From Amborella trichopoda (taxonomy: Eukaryota; Streptophyta; Magnoliopsida; Amborellales; Amborellaceae): DNA of 64,000 nucleotides. A model generated the notes under the pieces. That model saw only the letters and a list, made by a program, of their open reading frames with translations. It was not told the origin of the DNA and ran no database searches. A program made the position numbers and the translations under genes. Position 1 is the stretch's first letter. Every line of letters begins with the position of its first letter. Below are positions 21,063 through 31,794 of the stretch, one piece after another. The stretch covers positions 4,407,182 to 4,471,181 of the forward strand of contig NW_006499905.1 of the NCBI RefSeq assembly GCF_000471905.2. Reading direction: 5' to 3'.

Positions 21063-21481
21063 GAAGATCAGATAAAAATGAGAGAAATAATAATAGAATA
21101 CTTGGTTGGAGGGAGAGAATAGGAGAGAGAGAGAGAGAGAGAAAGGAAAGAGATGGAAAGAAGTTATGTGGGGGAGGGTAGTAAGATTGACGAGACAGAA
21201 GGCAGTAGAAAAATCAAGGGGAAGGAAAGTAGATGAAGAAAGAAAAGGTTCAGGATAGCAGAGAGAGAATAAATAGGAGGCGGTACATAGGACAGAGAGA
21301 AACGGTGTCAAAAAAGGCAAATGAATTCGAGAAATGTTCTTGGGGTATTTTTACCGGCTAACCTTGGTCAGGCCTTCTCATCTTTATCTAAATCTCAAAG
21401 CAAGTGAGATCCAATAGTCAATTATTGGGGTCCCACAAACTCAATATGTGTGAGGGTCGTATAACATCATTACTTATAGGG
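21063..21481. other. purine-rich then unassigned sequence
   Basis: GA-rich at 21060-21300, including a (GA)n run near 21124. No gene seen. Confidence 0.4.
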
Positions 21482-21705
21482 AAACTATAGACTGAGACCA
21501 TTTATCTTTAGTACAAGGTGGTCACAATTAATTTTAACCATTGGATGTGAAATTGGGTAATTGCATTTATTTCATTGACCAAGATCAAAATTCAAAAAAA
21601 AAACTTCTCGAACTTTGTGACAAACCCAAGCTATCGGATTTCACATCAGATGGTTATAAGTAATTGTGATTTCCTTATACCAATGGTAAAGGAAAGTTGT
21701 TTCAC
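21482..21705 (+). repeat. MITE of the 'GACCATTTATCTTT' family
   Basis: GAGACCATTTATCTTTAGTA then CAAGGTGGTCACAATTA at the left is mirrored at the right by ATAAGTAATTGTGATTTCCT then TATACCAATGGTAAAGG. Relatives lie at 24545, 26108 (inverted), 28395 (partial), 37845 and 59670. Confidence 0.6.
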
Positions 21706-21839
21706 GCGAGTTGGACCGCATTTCTACATATGCAGTCCATAAATCACATGGAGGTTTCTTTGTGACTTTTCGCATGCTATATGGAGTTGGTTGCCTGGTG
21801 ATGCGGTAAACGCTTCATCTCTAGCATTTTTATTCCTAT

Positions 21840-22700
21840 GATGTTGAGAAAATGGTTATTATTCAGATTCAAATCAAATAGTTTCTTCAATATATGGACT
21901 TCTTTATTTTTTATAACCTTATGGTTCTTATGGGCAGAACGCAACCGGGGAGTTTTTCAAGATAGGTTGACCAGAAGGGAACAATTAGTCAGATAAAAAA
22001 TTTCTCATGTTCAGGAGTTAGTTGATGCTAAATCCTGGACATTTCATTTGTCAAGAAAGGCGAACATTGATAGCTTACAGTCAAATGGTATCAACAGAGA
22101 GATAAAATTACTATTCCAGTGGTATAGTCATTTCTTAGCCCTAATCACTTCAAGATAAACATTGATGGGGGCTTCCTTTCATAACTCAAGCCAAGCAAAG
22201 GGGTGGTGTTATTAGGAATTTGGATGGTGCTTTTCTTGCAGCATTTTCCAAACCTTTTGGAATTGCCTCTAATAATTATGTAGAATTTTGCGCTCTTGAA
22301 GAATGATTAATCCTAGCTGATCAACTATAGTGAAAGTGACTCAGCATTGCTTGTTAATGTTATTCATAGACACTTTCAACCTCCATAGAAGTTACATACG
22401 GTGACAGTAAATTGTTAACAACGTCTCTCCAAGTGTGGGTGATCAATTTCCTACATTTTTCGTAAAGCCAATATGGTGAATGATATTCTTGCAAAGAGGG
22501 CTACATCTTATCAATGAACTACTGTTTGGCGTTCTCGTCCACTGGATTTTATTTGTCTTGCTTTAACTTGTGATTTGGCACAGGTGCCCTGTTTTAGGGT
22601 TATACGGGAATGAGTTGTAAACTTTATATTTCTTATTTATTAATGAAAAATGGGTAGGGGCCTTCTCCCCCACTGACATACCAAAAAAAAAGAAAAAGAT
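21840..22700 (+). pseudogene. LINE 3' part with RNase H, copy B
   Basis: Broken frames read LWFLWAERNRGVFQDR (end of the reverse-transcriptase/zf-RVT region), INIDGG, RGGVIRNLDGAFLAAFS and later IFRKANMVNDILAKRATSYQ, in the order expected for a plant L1 element. Several stops and shifts are present. A short A-run near 22683 ends it. The part from 22376 on matches window positions 1-326. Confidence 0.75.
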
Positions 22701-22905
22701 GAATGCAAGTAGGTGTTCCATTTAAAAACAATGGAAAGTAAAGGTTCAAATATTTTCTTAATAGAATTATTATTTCTAGGTTTTAGTATTTATTTATTTT
22801 TTCATATTCATTATCTCCATGTGAGAGATTGCATATCCTTAAAAATTACGTCTTAAAATCCATCTCAAAAATAAATTCATTAAGATGCCCACATTTCTAC
22901 ATATG
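22695..22905 (+). repeat. 'AGAATTATTATTTCT' MITE, copy B
   Basis: Counterpart of 318-535 within the duplication. Confidence 0.6.
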
Positions 22906-23277
22906 CGGGCTCTAAACAAACCAAATTAGAGCCCACCTTAAAATTTTTACTAGAAGAGATTGTTTTGATGCCCAAATATCCTCAAATTAATCATCTCGAC
23001 ATCACGATATATGGACATGAGAAAAAAATGGATTTCAAGTTTTGGAAATAGTGCATCTTGTAACGCATTTTTTGGACTACCAATTTCCAAGATTTTCTAA
23101 TTTTCATAGTTCTACTCGATCTACACTATTTTTGAAGCTTTAAATTATATATTTAAAGATGAAAATAAATTTTAAGGCTATAACAAAGATTTCCAAGATT
23201 GAAACCACATTTCTCGATATTATTTGAAGGTACACTTTACTTTGATTGTTTAGAGCCTCGGCTTATACAAACCACAC
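22905..23277 (+). repeat. 'AGAGCC' MITE, copy B first
   Basis: Counterpart of 536-900; its right end reads GATTGTTTAGAGCCTCGGCT then TATACAAACCACACC. Confidence 0.65.
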
Positions 23278-23374
23278 CTAGTATAATTTGATCCTAATTT
23301 TTAGAGAACATATAATCTTTAACATGGAGATCGTGAATATGACAAAAAAAAAAAAGGAGGAAAAGTTTATATGG

Positions 23375-23735
23375 AGCCAAGGCTCTAAACAATCAAATTT
23401 GAGCCTACCTCAAAATTTTCATTAGAAGAGGTGTCCAAATATCCTCAAATTGATCATTTCGACATCAAGATGCATAGACATAAAAAAAAATGGATTTCAA
23501 GTTTTGAAATAGGGTGAAATAGGTTCTTTTATAACGTATTTTTGGACTGTCAATTTTCAAGATTTTAAAGTTTTCATAGATCTAATGATCTACACTATTT
23601 TTTAAGCTTTACACTTTATAAATAAAGATGAAAATATATTTTAAGGCTATCACAAATATTTATAGTATTGAAACCACATTTCTCGATACTATTTGAAGAT
23701 AGGCTCTAATTTGATTGTTTAGAGCCTAGATCACA
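23375..23735 (+). repeat. 'AGAGCC' MITE, copy B second, right end truncated
   Basis: The left end ATATGGAGCCAAGGCTCTAA is intact. The right end stops at TTTAGAGCCTAG, where TIR coding sequence begins. It shows the uninterrupted form of the MITE that is split in copy A. Confidence 0.65.
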
Positions 23736-23756
23736 GAAGTTCAGAAAAACTTTCAT
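23728..23756 (-). pseudogene. first nine codons of a TIR domain, rest deleted (copy B)
   Basis: From ATG at 23756 the minus strand reads MKVFLNFCD, matching MAVFLNLCD of copy A and the usual start VFLNFRGED of TIR domains. After GAT the sequence passes into the MITE end CTAGGCTCTAAACAATC. The 5' flank matches copy A. It lies upstream, on the same strand, of the NB-ARC exon at 14367, so it may be the former first exon of that gene. Confidence 0.65.
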
Positions 23757-24085
23757 CGGACTTGATATTGGTTCTCTCTCTCTCACTCACTCACTCACTC
23801 TAGCTAGTGATTTGGGTTATTTTTCTCTCTATGTCTCTAACTGGTGAGGCAAGTCTTAAAGTGATTTTCCAGTGCTTTTCTCGCAGGAGCCCAGGCTTTC
23901 TTCTGTTTTATAGTGTCTTGCAGCTTTGGGCAGCAGTTTCGGCTCTCTCTCTACAGACTCACACACGAATTTGCTCTCTCTCTCTAAACTTGCTTACTGC
24001 CATGCAATTTGCTTTGCTTTCTCTCTAAACAGGCAGGCGTGAGAGTTGAAGAAGATTTGGTGAGAAGGAAGGAGGTAATTGCTTG
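23757..24085 (-). promoter_or_regulatory. 5' flank of TIR copy B
   Basis: Shared with 3668-4590 of copy A, without the expanded microsatellite. No core promoter element could be placed. Confidence 0.4.
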
Positions 24086-24544
24086 GTAGAATTTGCGCTA
24101 ACCAATGGTAAAAAGTTAAACATCGTGTTTAGCTTTTTTTTCTTTTTCTTTTTTTTTTTTTTCTTTTTTTTTTTAAAATTAATTTAGTGGAGATGACGAG
24201 TCTAATCAGTTTTTTAAATGGTGGGTCATTTTTTATCGAATTTAGTGATAATAAAAACTTAAACCGTAATTGAACTAGATCTTAACTGAAGAACAATTAG
24301 TGCAACCAGGAGATTTCCTAATAATAAACAATTCGTGCTTGACTTTGATAGGGAGAGAAAGACCAAGTTGCATGCATAATAAGCAGTCAAGTCAGCCCCC
24401 TTACCTTCCCAATAATAAATTAACTAGTTATGAATCATGATAACTAATTTAGATTGGGGAAATGTTTATTGTGACCTATTTTTGGATGGGTTTGGTGAAG
24501 TAGACTCAACCAACTTTAAATAAAGAAAAAAGCTTTAGAAAATG
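24086..24544. other. no recognisable feature; T-rich tract
   Basis: Contains a T-rich run at about 24137-24175; otherwise unassigned. Confidence 0.4.
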
Positions 24545-24775
24545 ATAAAATGAGATCATTATCTTTGATACAAGGTGGTCATATTAATCTTAACTATTGA
24601 ATGTGGAATTGGGTGGCTGTAATTATTCCATTGACTAAGCCCAAACTTCCAAAAAGAATTTTTTTGAACTTTGTGATATGTCCAAACTATCAAATTTCAC
24701 ACTAAATGGTTGTAAGGAATTGTGACCACTTTGTAGATCAAAAGTAAATGGTCTCATTGTATACAATCTTAAAAG
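24545..24775 (+). repeat. MITE of the 'GACCATTTATCTTT' family
   Basis: GAGATCATTATCTTTGATAC then AAGGTGGTCA on the left, and TGTGACCACTTTGTAGATC then AAAAGTAAATGGTCTCATTG on the right, form an inverted repeat of about 40 bp. Confidence 0.65.
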
Positions 24776-24789
24776 TTTATATAAAGTGT

Positions 24790-25148
24790 CGACCCTTTAT
24801 TGTCCGAGGAAGAGGCACCTGAAAACGTACTAGGTTGTTCTTAGGCCGGAAATGCCTCGAATCGATCTCAACCTGGAGCTTCATATAACCATGAAAGAAA
24901 AGGGATTTCTAGTACTAAAAGAGTCCATCTTTTAACATATTATCTAGCCCGTTTATTCTCAAGATTTTCATATGTTTCTAAATCTGCTTGATCATCACTA
25001 TTTTTAAAATTTTAAATTTCATAACGGGGGCAACAATAGATTTTTATGTCATTGCAAGGCTTTACGGCATCAAAACTGCAATTTCGGCATAGTTTTGAAA
25101 TGCACTTTACTTCAATAGAATAAAATTAACACCTTATACAAATCTCAT
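24790..25148 (+). repeat. diverged 'AGAGCC'-type MITE
   Basis: It follows the family order (GATCTCAACCTGGAG, ATCATCACTATTTTTAAAAT, TTTATGTCATTGCAAGGC) with drifted ends. Confidence 0.45.
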
Positions 25149-25659
25149 CCTTAAAATATATATATAAAAAATCTAAACTATTCAAATAAAATTTAGAAAC
25201 CTTAAAATCATTCCGGAAAGAATGGTTTATTATGAGAAACAGTTTTTAATGCAATTTCTAGTCAGGGATTAAATCGAACCAGCTACTTGTTGGTGATGGT
25301 TCGACTGGGGCGCGTTTCAGGTCAAACTAACGTATAATAGAGATACTTAAATCACCAAATATGTATTTTCCATTACATCATCAGTTTGAATCTAAAGTTT
25401 CAAAAATAAGACAGCTCTCATCGAACAGACTGATTTTCAGAGAATTCGGGTAAAAGCTTAGATCTAAAATTCCATCACTAAAATGAATTTTGTGGAGGAA
25501 GAGTAAAATGCATTGCCGCTGCACCGAAACCTTGTCATTTAAATAAAATAATAATACCATCTCCATCTCCTCAAGTTTTCGCAAGGTCCAAAGCAATCCT
25601 CTTTCAACATATTTGTTAATGGGTGCGGTTCTTATTAGTTGTACTGTACGATGCAACTC
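25149..25659. other. no recognisable feature
   Basis: A minus-strand frame of 93 codons at 25381-25662 has no recognisable family. Confidence 0.4.
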
Positions 25660-25968
25660 CAAATTTTGCTAGAAAATGTAGTTTCGATATCAAAAAATTT
25701 ATGATATCTAAAAAATTTGTGTTCAACTCTAATTTTAAAATTTAAAATTTTTTAAAAAATACAGATTGAACAGATCTATGTAAATTTTACAATCTTGAAA
25801 AATAGATAATCTATATAACTTGTTATATGATGCACGCGGGATTTTAATATATCCATACATCTGGAAGTTAAAATGATCAATTGAAAAGTTTTTCAATTTC
25901 CAGAGACTCTTTTCTACTGGATTTTGTGGTGCACCTTAATTCTATAATATAAGGTTGCAACCGTATAT
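25660..25968 (-). repeat. inverted copy of the 'AGAGCC'/'GGTTGCAACC' MITE
   Basis: ATCCATACATCTGGAAGTT and TGCACCTTAATTCTATAATA then TAAGGTTGCAACC give the family landmarks in part-inverted order. Confidence 0.45.
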
Positions 25969-26107
25969 ATACTTTTCCATTGTTAAAAGGTCAAATGGTA
26001 TCAAAGACCATCATGTTCCCCTGAGCCTTCCCGTTGTCTCGTCTAAAGGTTTTTTTTATGGTCCAGCAAAGTCTAGTAATAAACTGGTCATCAATTATCA
26101 ATAGGGA

Positions 26108-26338
26108 TTGAATATGATGGGACCATTTACTTTTGATATAAGAAGATCAAAATTACTAAGAACGATTTGACGTGAAATTTTATAACTTGGGTATGTCACA
26201 ATATTCGAAAAAAATTCTTTTGAAGTTTGAGCTTGATCAATGAAATAAATACAGCCATCTAATTGCATATCTAATGGCCAAAATTAATTATGACTACCAT
26301 ATATTACAGATAAATGATCTCATTACATAGTGTTCCTT
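26108..26338 (-). repeat. inverted MITE of the 'GACCATTTATCTTT' family
   Basis: GGGACCATTTACTTTTGATA is on the left and ATAAATGATCTCATTACATA on the right; the interior runs opposite to 24545-24775. Confidence 0.6.
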
Positions 26339-26619
26339 ATATATCAAAATATACAGAGAAACTGGTGCAATAAAATCATAAGAGGGGCACTATCTATCAA
26401 AAAATAAATGGAGGGAAAGAGAGAGAAGATACGGGGTTACTTCCGAAGGCCTGCCAATTTCAATTTTTAAGTGATTTTGATTGCCTCACCTTGTCGAACC
26501 CATCAGACAAACGCAATAAGGCGAAGCACCCATCGCTCTCTCTTTCTCTCTCCCCGTTAATAAAATGTTGCCATTGTCTTGTATGACCATTTTGTCAAAC
26601 GATAGGGTCGATCTCTCTC
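26339..26619. other. no recognisable feature
   Basis: Short GA and CT tracts only. Confidence 0.4.
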
Positions 26620-26624
26620 TCGGG

Positions 26625-26790
26625 GGTGGCAATGGACCTGGACCCCACTCAGGATTCGTCAAGTATTACCCAACACAGGTCTCGGTATGGGTCCTGCAGA
26701 TTGGGTTGAGTCCAAAACCTGGATTGAAACACTATTTGGGTTCAAGCATGGGTCCGGTTGGACCCGACCCCGTAGTCGTAAACTATTGGA
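26625..26790. repeat. GC-rich hAT-like MITE fragment
   Basis: GGGGGTGGCAATGGACCTGG then ACCCC is the type of end seen in plant hAT MITEs. The right side reaches GGTTGGACCCGACCCC but a clear right terminus is missing. Confidence 0.35.
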
Positions 26791-26822
26791 AATAACATAC
26801 TTCGAGCCCTATTTGTTTGAAT

Positions 26823-28384
26823 AATTGATTTAAAAATCGACGAGTCGAACCGAACTCGCTCGGTTCGACTCGGGAATCGGCACAGCCCGTGTCGGTTCCA
26901 ACACAAAACCAGGAACCGCCCGGTTCTATAGCAGAACCACCGGTTCCCACCCGGTTCTGTCCGGTTTCCACTCGGTTCTAGCCTCACACGTGTGTACGCG
27001 TCACGAGTGCGACACACACCACTCTCACACGTGTGTGTGTGACACGAGCGATACACACTCCCACACGTGCCACACACACCCCTACACGTGCGACACGCAC
27101 ATGCACGCGTGCACTAGTTCTAACCTGTTCCGGCCTCAAAAACACTTTCACACATGTGTACGCGTCACATGTGCGACACGCACATGCCCGCGTGCACCGG
27201 TTCAAGCCTAAAAAACACTTTCACACGTGCGTACGCATCACACGTGCAACACGCATGTGTACCGGTTCAAGCTTCAAAAACACTTTCACACGCGTGTACG
27301 CGTCACACGTGTGGCACACACATTGCACATGCACGCGTACAAGCCTCAAAAAACCTTTCACACGTGCGACACACACCACTCCCACATGTGCCACACGTGA
27401 AACACGCATGCATGTGCACAGATGCCCTAGTGTTTTCACACTTGTGTTTATCTTCCAATTACATAGTTATTTATATAGCATATTTGAATACTCATCCTTC
27501 GATATGGGATAATTCCCAAACATCATTAAATGAAAACAGAATGTAAATATATGCTATTAATAGGAAATTTTAAACACAAAAGCTAAGGAGGCATGATGGT
27601 TATCACTAATGTTATTTGGTTATCACTAATGTTATTTGTTTTGACTTCTCAAGTTTGAATCACCCCATGAGTCATATAGTAGTTTATCCCTTCTTGAACT
27701 TCATTTTATTAATTTTTACATTGATAACTAAATCTTTTATTTTATTGATTAATTTTTACATTATAAATCATATAATGTATTCTTTTTCTTACAGTTGTCA
27801 ATAATACATTTTAAATTAGATAATAATATAAAATATTTTTAATTTGTTATTACTTATCTAATAAAACTAATTATAAATTGTAAACTAATAATTATAATTT
27901 CAGTATATAATATTATAATTAGTTAGGTTGTAATAATTTTAGATTATAGTTAGTTAAGCTGTAATAGTTTGGGTTTTTTTAGCGGATTAGGGTTTTTCGT
28001 CAAAACGAAATTTTAATGGCCATTCTTTCATTGATTTAGTCTACTCTTTATTATAGTCGATGTATAATTATATATTTTATCCATGATAATTTTATGATTT
28101 TTCTTTTATGTGATGCAAATGTAATACTTAAGTTTATATGGAGAAAGAGCATCTCAATATTCACAAATTGAAAAAAAAATGAAAGTTAATAATGTAGTAC
28201 CTTCATTTCTTATTGGATTCCTAAAAAACAACATTTATAATGAATTTTAATAATTTTTTCAGATTTTTTTGAAGCTTTAATCCGACTGATTCAGCTGATT
28301 CCCGATCCGGATAGTCGATTCGCCTATCCATATCGCTTTTTGAGGTGCCCGATCCGGGTCACCGATAAGCTTTTTAAACCATTG
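26823..28384. mobile_element. non-autonomous hAT element, copy 1, with perfect 8-bp TSD
   Basis: The 8-bp direct repeat GTTTGAAT flanks it exactly (26815-26822 and 28385-28392). The left end AATTGATTTAAAAATCG and the reverse complement of the right end, CAATGGTTTAAAAAGC, match at 11 of 14 positions. The 8-bp duplication and CAxTG-type ends indicate the hAT superfamily. Length is 1562 bp with no transposase. The left part holds a CpG-rich minisatellite (26990-27415). The right 745 bp is shared with copy 2 at 29169-30824. Confidence 0.85.
26990..27415 (+). repeat. CpG-rich minisatellite, 65-73 bp unit
   Basis: Units of CCTCAAAAACACTTTCACAC then GTGTGTACGCGTCACACGTG, GCGACACGCACATGC and CGTGCACCGGTTCAAG start at 27134, 27207, 27272 and 27344, with more degenerate units before. 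It is full of ACGCGT, CACGTG and ACACGTGT palindromes and alternating purine-pyrimidine runs. Several frames stay open across it because the units lack stops; their His/Thr/Arg/Cys-rich products are artefacts. Confidence 0.88.
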
Positions 28385-28394
28385 GTTTGAATGT

Positions 28395-28510
28395 ATTAAA
28401 GATCGTATATAATAAGAACTCGTAGTCAACTTTAACTATTAAATAATAAATCAGACGGCTTGAACTCTAATGGTTTGTAATTGTGACCTTTTCGCCAATA
28501 ACATAGGTAT
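28395..28510 (+). repeat. partial 'GACCATTTATCTTT' MITE
   Basis: TGGTTTGTAATTGTGACCTT marks the right part of the family; the left is degraded. Confidence 0.4.
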
Positions 28511-28940
28511 ATGATGATAAAAGAAAAAACTCATAGTGAGAGTGATAATAGACTCGACCAAACCCAGGACCCGACAATAAAATTCACATCTTCCCAAGGT
28601 TAGGTTTCAAAACCCCAGAAACCCTATTTCTTATCCATTCTATGCAAAGTAAGACCCTAATTCCAAGTTCCCCATAAGAACTTTCACTAGACATTTTATG
28701 CAATTCTTTCAACAAGGAAAAGGTGCACTCATAGGAACGACCTGATATCAGCCCCCAGTCGGTGCTAGGTCCATATGCCTTAGCACGTGAGAAAGCAATT
28801 TTTTCTTTAAATTTAAATCATTTTTGCATTTTAGTTTGTTTTCCTGTTTTTCTTTTGTTGTTCTTGTTTTTTTCTTTTTCTATAGGCATGAAAGGATCGA
28901 TTTAAGTGATCCATTTTGCAATATACTGTGTAAGTCGATG
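28511..28940. other. no recognisable feature
   Basis: Unassigned spacer between the MITE remnant and the tandem array. Confidence 0.4.
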
Positions 28941-29165
28941 TACCCTATTATTCTCTACCATATTTTTTAATCGTTCATATTTTTTACTCGTTTAGTTGAC
29001 CCTATTATTCTCTACCATATTTTTTAATCGTTCATATTTTTTAATCGTTTACCCTTTTGTTCTCTACCATATTTTTTAATCGTTCATATTTTTTAATCGT
29101 TTAGTTGACCCTATTAATCTCTAGCATATTTTTTAATGGTTCATATTTTTTAATCGTTTAGTTGA
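28941..29165 (+). repeat. tandem array, 52-57 bp unit, four copies
   Basis: ACCCTATTATTCTCTACCAT starts at 28942 and 28999, with variants at 29051 and 29108. Each is followed by ATTTTTTAATCGTTCATA. The last unit runs into the hAT target site. Confidence 0.88.
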
Positions 29166-29168
29166 AAG

Positions 29169-30824
29169 TAGTAGTTTAAAAATTGGCGCCTCTACCCGGA
29201 ATGGCCGGGTCGACACGGGAAACGGCTTGCATGTGTGCGCAACACGGGAATCGGCTTGCCTGTGTGCGAAATATCAGAAACTGGGCGAGTCTAGAGAGGA
29301 ATCGTCGATTCCCGCTGACTTTTTGTAAATCGGCAAATTATCACTGATTCTCAATAGTAGACTGGCCCGGTTATCCAGCTAGCAAACACGTGGCAGCCCC
29401 ACCTCGCACGTGCCGAGACACATTAACGCGTGACACATCGCCCCCTATACCTCCACATGCACGATATTCATTTATTGCATTCTTATTTATAGAGCGTTTT
29501 AGTGCTCTCGTCCTTTGATGTAGGATAAAATTAGATTGTTTAAAAAATTAAAAGAAAAAAAATCATGTTGTAAAAAAATAAAAGGAAAATAATAAAAAAT
29601 AGAAGAAAAAAAATTTGTTGTAAAAAAAATAAAAGGAAAAAATTTAAAAATAGAAGGTAATACAACAAGCATTTTTGGTAAAAAAATAATAATACAACTT
29701 TTTATTTTTCTTGTCAAAAAAAGGAGTAATATAACGTATTTTTTGTCAAAAATAAAATAAAAGATAATACCAAAAAAAAAAAATTTGTAGTACAACATCT
29801 TCTTAATTATTTTGTCAAAAAATTTAAAAAAAAGTAATACAACAAGGATCATATTTTTCTTAGCAAAAAAAAAAGATAATACAACAAATATTTATTGTCA
29901 AAAAAAATAAAAGATATTTCTAAATACAACAAGTATTTCTTAATATACCCTAGGAATAAATGATGTAATATTATAATTAGTTAGGTTGTAATAATACACC
30001 CTAGGGCACTGATCCGGTTTTTAAACCACTGGTTTATTACATTTGAAATCTCTCTCTTTCTACTAACAATCTCTTTTACTAAATTTATTCTAAAAATCTA
30101 AAAATTTAAAATTTTGAAAAATTAAAGTGTTATTTCAAAAATTGGTATACATTCTAATAATTTCTATATTGATAACCAAATCTTTTATTTTATTTATTAA
30201 TTTTTACATTATAAATCATGTAATGGACTATTTTTCATACCGTTGTCAATAATACACTTTAAATTTGATGATATTATAAAATATTTTGGATTTGTTATTA
30301 TTTGTATTACAAAATGTAAACCAACAATTTTAATTTCAAGATATAATATTGTAGTTAGTTAGGTTGTAATAATTTTGGATTATAGTTAGTTAGGTTGTAA
30401 TAATTTGGGTTCTTTTAGCGTATTAGGGTTTTCAGCCAATTCAAGATTTTAATGGCCATTTTTTTATCGATTTAGTCTACTCTTTATTGTAGTCCATGTA
30501 TGATTATATATTTTGTCTATGATAATTCTATGATTTTTCTTTTGTGTGATGTAAATTTAATGGTTAACATAAGTTTATACAGGGAAAGAATATATTAATA
30601 TTCATAAATTGATGAAAAAATGAAAGTTAACAATGTAGTATCCTCATTTCTTATTGGATTCCTAAAAGACAATATTTATAATGAATTTTAATAAATTTTT
30701 TGGATTTTTTTTAAAGCTTAATTCCACCGAGTCTGTCGATTTTCGATCTAGATCACCGATTCACCGATCCAAATGGGTTTTTGGAGTGCCCGATCCGGAC
30801 CACCGATTCTTTTTTAAACCACTG
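29169..30824. mobile_element. non-autonomous hAT element, copy 2, with perfect 8-bp TSD
   Basis: The 8-bp direct repeat GTTGAAAG flanks it (29161-29168 and 30825-30832). The left end TAGTAGTTTAAAAATTGG and the reverse complement of the right end, CAGTGGTTTAAAAAAG, match at 12 of 14 positions. The right 700 bp aligns with copy 1. The left part has related GC-rich sequence (CGGGAATCGGCTTGCC) but no expanded minisatellite, and an A-rich stretch at 29520-29950. An internal TTTTTAAACCACTGG at about 30010-30025 looks like another right terminus, suggesting nesting. Confidence 0.85.
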
Positions 30825-30832
30825 GTTGAAAG

Positions 30833-31329
30833 TATAAATTGGATAAGAGTTCTTCTCACATTCTTCTCGATTTGACTGTTAACATAATTTCTATTAAATA
30901 TTTGTTGAGAATCTTATATTCTACAAGGGAAAAGGAAAACATCAAGAAAACTATCATTAAATGCTCAAATTATTTTACAAATCGTTAAAAGCTCAAATGA
31001 TCTCATTTACCTCAAGTTTACTTTTAAGTTTCCGTTTTATAAAGTAGCTCTTAAAATATTTTTAAAAAAATACCTAAATACCCTAATTTTGCCCACTTAA
31101 GTGGTTCGAACTTAACTATGTAAGTACCCCAAAGAAATTGTAAAATGATAAAAGATACTCTTGCTTCTGTATTCTAACACTAAACAATTAATGGTATTTT
31201 AATCAATTTATACTTTTATTGTTTTAATCTTAAATAATTAGGGGTATTCCATAATTTGGTTTTGGCACTTTAGTAGGCCAAATAAAACAAGGAAAAAATT
31301 TATGTAGGGTATCATCCTTATATAATCGA
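30833..31329. other. no recognisable feature
   Basis: AT-rich unassigned spacer. Confidence 0.4.
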
Positions 31330-31690
31330 AATATGGTGAGCCTAAAAAATTCACTTGAAAATGTTACTTCAAATTAAAAAAACTCATGCTTGTTCATCTT
31401 AATCTCGAGATGTATGGATACAAAAAAAGGATTTCAATCCTAAAACAATGCACTTTATAACATATTATTTGTACAGTCCATTTTAAAATGTTTTAAGTAT
31501 TTATAGATTTACTCATTCAACAATATTTTTGAAGCTTTCAATTTCATAATTAAAGGGTAAAAAATATGTTTTTATGCCATCAGGGTTTCCCACATCAAAA
31601 CTGTTCTGGCAATGTTTATAGGTATACCTTATTTTGATATTTACGTTTGACACCCTAAACTTGACCTGTTGAGCCGTCTAACGACTTTGT
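31330..31690 (+). repeat. 'AGAGCC'-type MITE, ends diverged
   Basis: The family body is visible (TTCATCTTAATCTCGAGATG, TTATAACATATTATTTGTAC, TTTATGCCATCAGGGTTTCC). Confidence 0.5.
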
Positions 31691-31794
31691 ATGAAGTGTT
31701 TAGTAACAATTCCCTTATTAAAAGAGTCAAACTACATAATCATCCATATATAAGATCAATCTCTTTGCCAAACTAACTTTCAACAAAGGATGCG

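Larger units (their letters stand above)
22376..24085. repeat. segmental duplication copy B
   Basis: It corresponds to 1-4600 but is shorter. It lacks the nested MITE (1222-1995) and the stretch equal to about 2128-3640, so the second MITE is fused directly to codon 9 or 10 of the TIR start. Similarity to copy A ends at about 24080. Confidence 0.8.

Noticed and set aside
26984..27546. Open frames of up to 159 codons rich in His, Thr, Arg and Cys
   Set aside because: They lie on the CpG-rich minisatellite, are open in several frames on both strands, and have no family resemblance.
28941..29165. Regular repeats considered as a CRISPR-like array
   Set aside because: The units are contiguous tandem copies without spacers in a plant nuclear window.
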